From: Planctomycetes bacterium MalM25
GTDB lineage: Bacteria; Planctomycetota; Planctomycetia; Pirellulales; Lacipirellulaceae
Reading direction: 5' to 3'
NCBI GenBank assembly: GCA_007745835.1
Contig: CP036424.1
Location: forward strand, 2,317,001-2,381,000
Length of the DNA stretch: 64,000 bases
The translations under genes were made by a program, and so were the position numbers. Under the pieces are notes generated by a model that was not told the origin of the DNA, did no database searches, and saw only the letters and a program-made list of their open reading frames with translations. Position 1 is the first letter of the stretch. The number at the start of each line of letters is the position of its first letter. Positions 17,751 through 25,079 of the stretch are shown here, one piece after another.

Positions 17751-18460
17751 TCCAGGTTGATGGACTCACGTTGCGCGCCGGTCAATTCCGATTGCAGGAG
17801 GCTTCGCTGCGCGTCTCGGCCGGCGAGTACGCCGTGCTGATGGGGCGCAGCGGCTCGGGCAAGACCACGCTCCTGGAGACCCTGGCAGGCCTCCGTTCGG
17901 CGGAAGCGGGCCAGGTTGTGCTGGGGGGCGTGGACGTGACCGAGTTCCCGCCGGCCGAACGCGGCGTCGGCTACGTCCCGCAGGACGTGGCGTTGTTCAC
18001 AACGATGAGCGTGGCCGAGAACCTCGGCTACGGACTCCGCGTCCGCGCCATCGCGCGATCGGCGGTGAGGCAGCGCGTGACCGAGGTCTCCCGACTATTG
18101 GGCATCGAACGGCTTCTCGATCGCGACCCGGCGGGCCTGAGCGGTGGCGAAGCACGCCGCGTGGCGCTCGGCCGCGCGATCGGCTTCCGCCCCAAAGTGC
18201 TGTTGCTGGACGAGCCCCTCGGCGGGCTCGACGAGGCGACTCGCGACGACGTTTACGGCGCGCTCGAAGCGGTGCGCTCCGCGACCGGGGCGTCGGTGCT
18301 GCACGTGAGCCACGACCAACGCGACGCCGACCGGTTGGCGGATCGGCTCTTTGAGATCGCGGGGGGGAGCCTCGACGAAGCCCCCTTCAAGCGGACAGAC
18401 GCGGCTGGCCGATCAGCCGCATCAGAACCAGCACGAGCACCGACACCGCTATCATCATGA
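17747..18460 (+). CDS. modC: ABC transporter ATPase, ModC-like
   Basis: 237 residues. Walker A is GRSGSGKTT, the Q-loop VPQDVALF, the ABC signature LSGGEARRVALGRA, Walker B VLLLDEPLGGLDE, and the H-loop is LHVSHD. It lacks the C-terminal TOBE/MOP domain of classical ModC, so it is a short variant, and it ends in a Pro/Ser-rich tail. The start overlaps the modA stop by 4 bp. Its last 74 bp overlap the 3' end of the permease gene on the opposite strand, so the tail codons are constrained by two frames. Confidence 0.85.
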   Translation: MIQVDGLTLRAGQFRLQEASLRVSAGEYAVLMGRSGSGKTTLLETLAGLRSAEAGQVVLGGVDVTEFPPAERGVGYVPQDVALFTTMSVAENLGYGLRVRAIARSAVRQRVTEVSRLLGIERLLDRDPAGLSGGEARRVALGRAIGFRPKVLLLDEPLGGLDEATRDDVYGALEAVRSATGASVLHVSHDQRDADRLADRLFEIAGGSLDEAPFKRTDAAGRSAASEPARAPTPLSS

Positions 18461-19265
18461 GGCTCACCGCAAGCGCGGCGGGCAGGTTGCCCGCCTGCAA
18501 CTCGAGGTAGACGGAAGTCGGCAGCACCTCGGTCCGCATCCGAGTCGAGCTGGCGAAGACCAGCACCGGTCCGAACTCTCCGAACGCCCGCGCCCAGCTG
18601 ACGGTCGCGGCGGTGAGCAGGCCGGTCCGTGCTTGCGGGAGCGCGACCGTCCAGAACGCCGCCGCGCGGTTCGCCCCGAGCGTCATCGCGACCTGCTCTT
18701 GGCGGTGCGGGATCTGCTCGAAGGTCGCCCGCATCGTCCGCACCGCGAAGGCACAGGCCACCGTGAATTGGGCCAGGATGACCGCCGGGACTTCGTACAC
18801 GACCCACTCACTCGCCCAGGCGAAAGGGGGGAAGCGGAAGAGCAGCAGCAGGCTCACGCCGACCACCAGCGGGGGCAGCACGATCGGGATGTCGAGCACC
18901 GCATCGACCAACGCCAGCAGCCGGCGCGACGCTCGCGAGTCGCTCCCGTCGCCGCGCGACATCAGGTAGCCGATCGGGGTGGCGACCCAGACGCTCAGCA
19001 CCGCGGCGATCGTCGAGGTGGTCAGGCTCAGGCCCAAGGCGTGGCGGATCTCCGCCGAGGCCCAGGCCTCGGCGAAGCCGCCGCGGGTCGTCGAGAACAA
19101 GTCAGCCGCGATCAGCGCTAGGATCAGCAACACGTAGCCCGCCGTGACGGCCAGCAGAACGCCACTGAACAAGCGATCGCTCGATCGTGCCCGGCGGTCG
19201 AAGGGCTTCATAGCTGAATGATTCATGCGAAGGGGCCGGAGTGGCGGGGCTCTTGGCGCCAGCAT
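18387..19265 (-). CDS. modB: ABC transporter permease, ModB-like
   Basis: 292 residues with about six membrane segments. The cytoplasmic EAA loop reads EQVAMTLGANRAAAFWTVALP, matching ModB/CysT-type permeases. ARAFGEFGPVLVFA after it is also typical. Three in-frame ATG codons (19265, 19226, 19211) could start the protein, and none has a clear Shine-Dalgarno. The gene faces modA-modC and overlaps modC tail to tail by 74 bp, an unusual arrangement for a transporter whose parts are needed together. It diverges from the porin gene with 119 bp between. Confidence 0.82.
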   Translation of the reverse strand: MLAPRAPPLRPLRMNHSAMKPFDRRARSSDRLFSGVLLAVTAGYVLLILALIAADLFSTTRGGFAEAWASAEIRHALGLSLTTSTIAAVLSVWVATPIGYLMSRGDGSDSRASRRLLALVDAVLDIPIVLPPLVVGVSLLLLFRFPPFAWASEWVVYEVPAVILAQFTVACAFAVRTMRATFEQIPHRQEQVAMTLGANRAAAFWTVALPQARTGLLTAATVSWARAFGEFGPVLVFASSTRMRTEVLPTSVYLELQAGNLPAALAVSLMMIAVSVLVLVLMRLIGQPRLSA

Positions 19266-19384
19266 TGCCTGCGGGCCGTTGTCCCGGTAGCCCCTGCAAT
19301 CGACACGATTGCCAAAGTCGCCCGCAGCGTGGCGCCGACACTGCTGACAGAGACGCGCCGTTCCGACCGCCGTGAACCCCGCGA

Positions 19385-20761
19385 ATGCTGATCTCGATCC
19401 TCATGACGCTGTCGGCGACAGCGTCGCCGGCCGCCGTGCAACCGGTCCGTTTGCCACCCCCGGTGGAGAGCGTGGATGTCGCGCGCGAAATCGAAACCTT
19501 GCGGCAACGGATCGAACAGCTCGAAGCTTCCGCCGCTTCGCCGACAGCGGTCCCCGGTGGCGGCGAGGGGGGCAACGAGGGGGGCGTTGAGTTGGCGAGC
19601 CACTGGCGACCCGTCGGTTGGCGGTCCCGGTATCCGACCCTTCGGTGGAATGGCTTCCTCCAACTTGACGCGGGCTGGATCAGCCAGGGCCCCGACAACA
19701 TCCGCGCCGTCGGCGATGTGGAGTCCAAGGCGGGCCTGCGGCGTGTGCGGCTGCGTGTCGGCGGGGAACTGCGGCGGGAAGTCTCGTACGTGGTCGATCT
19801 CGACTTCGCCGCGTCTGGCCACCCGAGCTTTCGCGACGTCGCCTTCACGCTGCACGAGCAGGGCTTGCTGCAGAACGTCCAGGTCGGATACTTCCAGCAG
19901 CCGTTCGGCTTCGACGCGATGACCAGCGGTCGTGAGCTGCTGCTGCTCGAACGCCAGCTCCCGTTCGCGTTCGCCCCGTTCCGCCAGACCGGAGTGGGCG
20001 CCTACGGCGGGGCATTCGACGAGAGCGTCACGTGGTCGTTTTCGGGCTTCCGCTCGCCGACGGACCAGTTCGGCGTCAGCCAGGGCGACGCCGGCGGTTG
20101 GGGCTTCGCCGAACGCGTGACTGGGGTCGCCTTCTGCGACGACCGAGAGACCAAGCTCGTGCACCTGGGGGGGAGCTTCAGCTTCATCAACCCGGGGACC
20201 GACACGGTGCGTTATGCGATCGAGCCCGGCTTCTTCGTCGTCGATCCGACCGACCAAAACGCCGCTTCGACGATCCCCGCGTTCGTGAACACCGGCAGGA
20301 TCGAGACGGAGAACGTCAACCTGACCGGCGCCGAGCTGGCCGCACAATGGGGCTCGCTCAACGTCCAAGCCGAGACGGTCGGGGCCTTCGTCCACCAGAC
20401 CGACGGGCCCTTCCTCGGCTTCTACGGCGTGGCGGGCAAGCTCGCTTACCTGCTGACCGGCGAGACGCACCCGTACGACCGTCGACGCGGCGTCTTCGAC
20501 CGCATTGTTCCGCACCGCGAGGGTTCGATCAGCGATCCGTTCTCCGGCGCCTGGGAGGCGGTCGCCGCCTGGTCGATCATCGATCTCAACGATCGCAACA
20601 TCGAGGGCGGCCGGATGCAGACACTCATTGTGGGCGTAAACCGCTACCTCAACGAGTACGCCAAGTTTCAGCTCAACTTGATCCGGGTGTATCTGGACGA
20701 CCCGGATGAGGGCTCCAGCGCAGCGACCCTCGTGGCGCTCCGCGCTCAGGTCGAATTCTAA
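19385..20761 (+). CDS. OprO/OprP-like (phosphate-selective) porin
   Basis: 458 residues. A short signal sequence (MLISILMTLSATASPAA) is followed by a coiled-coil stretch (VAREIETLRQRIEQLEAS), as in planctomycete and pseudomonad OprP relatives. Then comes a beta-barrel rich in alternating aromatic strands: RVRLRVGGELRREVSYVVDLDF, cut here as RRVRLRVGGEL then VVDLDF, followed by VQVGYFQQPFGFDAMTS. The C-terminus VALRAQVEF ends in phenylalanine, as outer-membrane barrels do. It could let oxyanions across the outer membrane. Its divergence from modB suggests, but does not prove, a link with the ABC transporter. Confidence 0.82.
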   Translation: MLISILMTLSATASPAAVQPVRLPPPVESVDVAREIETLRQRIEQLEASAASPTAVPGGGEGGNEGGVELASHWRPVGWRSRYPTLRWNGFLQLDAGWISQGPDNIRAVGDVESKAGLRRVRLRVGGELRREVSYVVDLDFAASGHPSFRDVAFTLHEQGLLQNVQVGYFQQPFGFDAMTSGRELLLLERQLPFAFAPFRQTGVGAYGGAFDESVTWSFSGFRSPTDQFGVSQGDAGGWGFAERVTGVAFCDDRETKLVHLGGSFSFINPGTDTVRYAIEPGFFVVDPTDQNAASTIPAFVNTGRIETENVNLTGAELAAQWGSLNVQAETVGAFVHQTDGPFLGFYGVAGKLAYLLTGETHPYDRRRGVFDRIVPHREGSISDPFSGAWEAVAAWSIIDLNDRNIEGGRMQTLIVGVNRYLNEYAKFQLNLIRVYLDDPDEGSSAATLVALRAQVEF

Positions 20762-20869
20762 TCGCCGACATTCGGTTTGCCGGATCGTAAGATCGCGGTA
20801 TCATCCGGGCGAAACGAGCGGTTCATCCGTTCGTCAACTCTCCTGTTCGTCTGCTCCGGAGTCCTCGCC

Positions 20870-22408
20870 ATGAAGTCGTTTTTTGGCCGCTTGCTTATGC
20901 TCGCGGCGCTCGCCCCGGTCGGAGCTTTCGCCGCCGATAAACCGAACATCCTCGTCATCTGGGGCGACGACATCGGGCAGTCGAACATCAGCGCCCACAC
21001 CCGGGGCATGGTCGGCTACCAAACGCCGAACATCGACCGCGTCGCGAACGAGGGCATCCTCTTCACCGACTACTACGGCGAGCAGAGCTGCACGGCGGGG
21101 CGGGCTTCGTTCATGCTGGGGCAGAGCGTCTTCCGCACGGGCCTCTCGAAGGTCGGCATGCCGGGCGCCAAAGAGGGCATCAGCACGCTCGACCCGACGA
21201 TCGCGGTCCTCCTGAAGGACCAGGGCTACGCCACGGGCCAGTTCGGCAAGAACCACTTCGGCGACCGGGACGAGCACCTGCCCACGAACCACGGCTTCGA
21301 TGAGTTTTACGGCAACCTTTACCACCTCAACGCCGAAGAGGAGCCCGAGCTCGAGGATTACCCGAAGGACCCCGAGTTCCACAAGCGTTTCGGCCCGCGC
21401 GGCGTGATCAAGTCGTCCGCCGACGGCCCGATCGAGGACACCGGCCCGCTTACCAAGAAGCGGATGGAGACCGTCGACGACGACACCGTCGCTCGGGCGA
21501 TCGATTACATCAAACGTCAGAACGCGGCCGGCAAGCCGTGGTTCGTCTGGTGGAACGGCACGCGGATGCACTTCCGCACGCACGTGAAGAAGGAACTCCG
21601 CGGCATCTCCGGCCAAGACGAGTACGCCGACGGCATGGTCGAACACGACATGCACGTCGGGCAGCTGCTCGATGTGCTGGACGAGCTGGGCATCGCCGAC
21701 AACACGATCGTGCAGTACTCGACCGACAACGGTCCGCACAAGAACACCTGGCCCGATGGCGGCGTCAACCCGTTCCGCGGCGAGAAGAACACGAACTGGG
21801 AAGGGGGCTGGCGCGTCCCGTGTGCCGTCCGCTGGCCGGGCGTGATCAAGCCGGGCTCAATCAGCAACGAGATCGTCCACCACATGGATTGGATGCCGAC
21901 CTTCCTCACTGCCGCCGGCAAGGACGACATCAAGGAGGACCTGCTCGACGGCTACACGTCCAGCGCGCTGGGCCGCAAGTACAAGATCCACCTCGACGGC
22001 TACGACATCACCGAGCACCTCAAGGACCCGCAAGGGACCGCGAGCCCGCGCAAGGAGGTCTTCTACTTCTCGGACGACGGGGACTTGACCGCGTTGCGAT
22101 ACAAGGACTGGAAGCTGATCTTCATGGAGCAGCGGGCTCCGGGCACCCTGCGAGTGTGGGCGGAACCCTTCACCCCGCTGCGTCTTCCCCTGCTGTTCAA
22201 CTTACGCCGAGATCCTTACGAACAAGCGACGATCACGTCGAACACGTACTACGATTGGCTACTCGACCACGCCTTCGTGATGGTCCCCTCTCAGGCCTAC
22301 GTCGGCAAGTTCCTCGCCACCTTCCGCGAGTACCCGCCCCGCATGAAGGCGGCCAGCTTCTCGCTCGACAAGGTGATGGAAAAGCTCGCCACGCCGGGAG
22401 AACGCTGA
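20870..22408 (+). CDS. Arylsulfatase-like exported sulfatase (CxAxR)
   Basis: 512 residues from ATG 20870, which has GGAG 9 bp upstream and gives a clean signal peptide (KSFFGRLLMLAALAPVGAFA). The longer frame from 20777 lacks this. Motifs are NILVIWGDDIG (metal site), SCTAGRASFMLGQ with C74 as formylglycine site in CxAxR form, FGKNHFGD and YSTDNGPHKNTWPDGG. GEKNTNWEGGWRVP follows, as in a widespread bacterial arylsulfatase subfamily. The HAD phosphatase starts one base after its stop, so they form an operon. Confidence 0.9.
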   Translation: MKSFFGRLLMLAALAPVGAFAADKPNILVIWGDDIGQSNISAHTRGMVGYQTPNIDRVANEGILFTDYYGEQSCTAGRASFMLGQSVFRTGLSKVGMPGAKEGISTLDPTIAVLLKDQGYATGQFGKNHFGDRDEHLPTNHGFDEFYGNLYHLNAEEEPELEDYPKDPEFHKRFGPRGVIKSSADGPIEDTGPLTKKRMETVDDDTVARAIDYIKRQNAAGKPWFVWWNGTRMHFRTHVKKELRGISGQDEYADGMVEHDMHVGQLLDVLDELGIADNTIVQYSTDNGPHKNTWPDGGVNPFRGEKNTNWEGGWRVPCAVRWPGVIKPGSISNEIVHHMDWMPTFLTAAGKDDIKEDLLDGYTSSALGRKYKIHLDGYDITEHLKDPQGTASPRKEVFYFSDDGDLTALRYKDWKLIFMEQRAPGTLRVWAEPFTPLRLPLLFNLRRDPYEQATITSNTYYDWLLDHAFVMVPSQAYVGKFLATFREYPPRMKAASFSLDKVMEKLATPGER

Positions 22409-22409
22409 G

Positions 22410-23390
22410 ATGAGGCGTAAGCTCCTGCTAGCCCTGGTCGCCACCCTCACGCCGCTCGCCGCGGCGTGGGGGGACGACCCGCTCCCCTCCTGGCGTGACG
22501 GAGAGACGAAGTCGGCCATCTTCCGCTTCGTCGCTCGCGTCACGAACGAGGGGGGCGAGGACTATGTCGCTCCCGAGGACCGTGTGGCGGTCTTCGACAA
22601 CGACGGCACCCTCTGGTCCGAGAAGCCGATCTACTTCCAGGTGCAGTTCGCTCTGGATCGCCTCCGAGAGAAGGAAACGGAGCACCCCGAGTGGCGCGAG
22701 GACCCGCTGCTCGCCGCCGCCATCGACGGCGACCGCGAGAAATTGGCCGAGGGCGGGATGGAGGCCGTCGCTAAGCTGGTCATGGCGACCCACGCCGGCG
22801 TCACGACCGACGGGTTCGATTCGGCTTCGCGGGAGTGGCTCGACTCGGCCCAACACCCGCGTTTCAAACGCCGTTACCGGGACTTGCTTTACCAGCCGAT
22901 GCTCGAGCTGCTCGCCTACCTCCGGCGGAGCGGCTTCAAGACCTACATCGTCTCGGGAGGCGGCATCGATTTCCTACGCGTCTTCGCCGAGGAAGCCTAC
23001 GGCATCCCCCCGGAGCAGGTCGTCGGCTCGGTCATCAAGACCGAGTACGAGCTTCGCGACGGCAAGCCGACCCTGGTCCGCCTGCCCGAGATCGACTTCA
23101 TCGACGACAAGGCGGGCAAGCCGGTCGGCATCCACAAGTTCATCGGCCGCCGACCGATCCTCGCGTTCGGCAACTCGGACGGCGACCGCGAGATGCTCGA
23201 GTGGGTAGCCGCCGGCGAGGGGGCTCGCTTCGCCGGCATCGTGCGTCATACCGACGCCGAGCGCGAGTGGGCCTACGATCGCGATTCCGCTATCGGACGA
23301 CTCGACAAGGCACTCGAACAGGCAGGGCGCGAGGGCTGGACCGTCGTTGATATGAAGCGGGACTGGGCCACCGTTTATCCCCGTGACTAA
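22410..23390 (+). CDS. Exported HAD-superfamily phosphatase
   Basis: 326 residues with a signal peptide (MRRKLLLALVATLTPLAAAWG). The HAD nucleophile motif is VFDNDGTLW (D63, D65), motif II is YIVSGGG, a lysine lies in the GKPVGIHKF region and the acidic motif is FGNSDGDREML. The layout resembles phosphoserine-phosphatase-like HADs. Substrate unknown; the periplasmic location and coupling to the sulfatase (1 bp spacing) suggest a role in removing ester groups from external substrates. Confidence 0.82.
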   Translation: MRRKLLLALVATLTPLAAAWGDDPLPSWRDGETKSAIFRFVARVTNEGGEDYVAPEDRVAVFDNDGTLWSEKPIYFQVQFALDRLREKETEHPEWREDPLLAAAIDGDREKLAEGGMEAVAKLVMATHAGVTTDGFDSASREWLDSAQHPRFKRRYRDLLYQPMLELLAYLRRSGFKTYIVSGGGIDFLRVFAEEAYGIPPEQVVGSVIKTEYELRDGKPTLVRLPEIDFIDDKAGKPVGIHKFIGRRPILAFGNSDGDREMLEWVAAGEGARFAGIVRHTDAEREWAYDRDSAIGRLDKALEQAGREGWTVVDMKRDWATVYPRD

Positions 23391-23413
23391 CCCGCAGCCG
23401 GGGGCGAGGAAAC

Positions 23414-23680
23414 GTGACGGAACCTGCCGACAAGCCGTCAGCGCCCTTGACGCGTGACCGTCTCGCGTTGGAGCGGACCCGCTTGGCCAACGAGCGGACC
23501 GGGCTCGCCTACGCCCGCACGGCGATCATGCTGGCCGCCACCGGCGTGAGCCTGCTGAAGTTCTTCAACGAGGGCCCTTTGAGCGTGGCCGTCGGCTGGG
23601 GGCTCATCGCCCTCGCCGGGGTGGTTGGCGTCGCCGGTTGGCGGCGTTTTCAAGGCTTGGCTCACCGCTTGGCCGAATAG
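23414..23680 (+). CDS. DUF202 (YidH-type) small membrane protein
   Basis: 88 residues starting at GTG 23414 with GAGG five bases upstream. The motif LALERTRLANERTGLAYARTA is the DUF202 signature, cited here in part as RTRLANERTGLAYARTA. Two membrane segments follow (AIMLAATGVSLLKFF and GWGLIALAGVVGVAGW). Function unknown in the family. It lies 23 bp after the HAD gene and is likely the last gene of that operon. Confidence 0.8.
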   Translation: MTEPADKPSAPLTRDRLALERTRLANERTGLAYARTAIMLAATGVSLLKFFNEGPLSVAVGWGLIALAGVVGVAGWRRFQGLAHRLAE

Positions 23681-23748
23681 CCCGTTGGCCGAATAGCCCG
23701 TTGGATGGTCGAGCGAGCCAACGGGGGCCGTTGGGAGTGATTAAGCCC

Positions 23749-24792
23749 CTAGGATCGCACGCCCTTGCGGACGCCCGGCCGGAACCGCGAGATCACTTCA
23801 GGCGGCGGCGCGGTCGAGTCGTGGATTTCGAACCAGGCTTGCTGGTGGTCGCCGCCCTGCAGGCCGGACGGGTCACCTGAGACCAAGCTGCATACCGCCT
23901 CGAAGGCCGCCTCGCCGATCCGCTTGGAGTCTTGGCACACGGCCGAGAGCTGGGGGTAGACCATGTTGCGCGTGTCCGAGTCATCGACCGACACGACCGA
24001 CAGGTCGCCCGGCACCGACACCCCCAGGCTGTGCGCCTCGTTCACCACGCCGACCGCGACCAGCGGGTCCGCGATGAACAGGGCGGTGGGGCGGTCGTCC
24101 CGGCTCAGGATGCGGCGTATCAGCGGCGCGCCGTCGAGTCGGTAGGGGGGGACCCGGTAGATGAACTCTTCTCTCAGCAGCCCGGCGGCTTCCATCGTGG
24201 AACGGAAAGCCGACATGCGATCGTTGTGGTCGCCATCGTCTCGGTCGCACGAAGCGAAGCCGATTTGCTGATGCCCCAGCGAGAGCAAGTGCTCGATCGC
24301 TTCGCGACTGGCCGTCGAGGAATCGGCGTAGCAGAACTGGAGTTCTCGGGCTTCGAAGTGGTCGCCCAGAACAACCATCGGCAAGCCTTCGGTCGCGAGC
24401 TCTTGCAGCATCTCCCGGTCGTCGAACGTCGAGCGGACGATCGCCCCGGCGACGCCCTTGCGAGTGAAGAACTGACGCAGGGACTCGCCCCGGTTGCGAT
24501 CGCGGCTCATGTCGAGCGTCACGAGGTCGTACTTCGAGCGACGCATCGCCGTGACAATCCCGTCGAGGCACGCCGAGTCGTACGGCGATCCGACCAGGAA
24601 GGGGCCGGTGTAAATCAGCGCGATGCGCTCGGCGGTCCGCTTGCCGACGGTCGGCTGGTAGTTGCAGGCGCCGGCCGCTTCGAGCACGCGGGCGCGGAGC
24701 TCTGGGTTGACCGATTGATGACCGTTGAGGGCGCGGGAGACCGTGGCGATCGAGACGCCCGCCTCTTTCGCCACTTCGCGGATAGAAGGCAT
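23749..24792 (-). CDS. LacI-family transcriptional regulator
   Basis: 347 residues from ATG 24792; a GTG at 24801 would add three residues. The N-terminal helix-turn-helix reads PSIREVAKEAGVSIATVSRAL with the following NGHQSVNPELRARV hinge. The periplasmic-binding-like effector domain runs from about residue 55 to 330 (IALIYTGPFL and LSVVSVDDSD). It diverges from a GH3 glycosidase gene. The same 11-bp palindrome lies upstream of both genes, so it probably represses itself and the glycosidase until a sugar is bound. Confidence 0.92.
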   Translation of the reverse strand: MPSIREVAKEAGVSIATVSRALNGHQSVNPELRARVLEAAGACNYQPTVGKRTAERIALIYTGPFLVGSPYDSACLDGIVTAMRRSKYDLVTLDMSRDRNRGESLRQFFTRKGVAGAIVRSTFDDREMLQELATEGLPMVVLGDHFEARELQFCYADSSTASREAIEHLLSLGHQQIGFASCDRDDGDHNDRMSAFRSTMEAAGLLREEFIYRVPPYRLDGAPLIRRILSRDDRPTALFIADPLVAVGVVNEAHSLGVSVPGDLSVVSVDDSDTRNMVYPQLSAVCQDSKRIGEAAFEAVCSLVSGDPSGLQGGDHQQAWFEIHDSTAPPPEVISRFRPGVRKGVRS

Positions 24793-24819
24793 GAGGATCA
24801 CGCAAACAGACAGAAGAAC

Positions 24820-24832
24820 TGTAACAGTTACA
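24820..24832. promoter_or_regulatory. Putative LacI-type operator, copy 1
   Basis: TGTAACAGTTACA is palindromic about its central base, with the core GTAACAGTTAC at 24821-24831. It sits 28 bp upstream of the regulator start. On the minus strand it lies just downstream of AT-rich TATAGTTTACAATG, which could be the regulator promoter. This suggests autoregulation. Confidence 0.6.
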
Positions 24833-24974
24833 TTGTAAACTATAAATCGGCGGAGGGAAAGGCAATCATTTCGATCCGCTACTTTTAGTGCTCAGCACCG
24901 TTCGGTGGTCTGCCTCTCCGGTTGCAGGCTCCGAAAAGGTTTGACGATCTTCGCCCCGCTGCGTAAAACAGATC

Positions 24975-24985
24975 GTAACAGTTAC
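24975..24985. promoter_or_regulatory. Putative LacI-type operator, copy 2
   Basis: An exact second copy of GTAACAGTTAC, 94 bp upstream of the preferred start of the GH3 gene. The two copies are 154 bp apart centre to centre, in an intergenic region with few other repeats. That supports them as sites for the LacI-family protein encoded next to them. Confidence 0.6.
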
Positions 24986-25079
24986 CATGCGTGTGCCGGC
25001 GAGGGGGCCCCTTCGACGTCACTTTGCTTGTCAAGAATGGCTTGTCGAGCCGATGTTCTCCCGAGCGTGCTTTACCACC

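Noticed and set aside
24888-24898. GTGCTCAGCAC palindrome as a third operator
   Set aside because: It occurs once, does not match GTAACAGTTAC and has no clear relation to either start.
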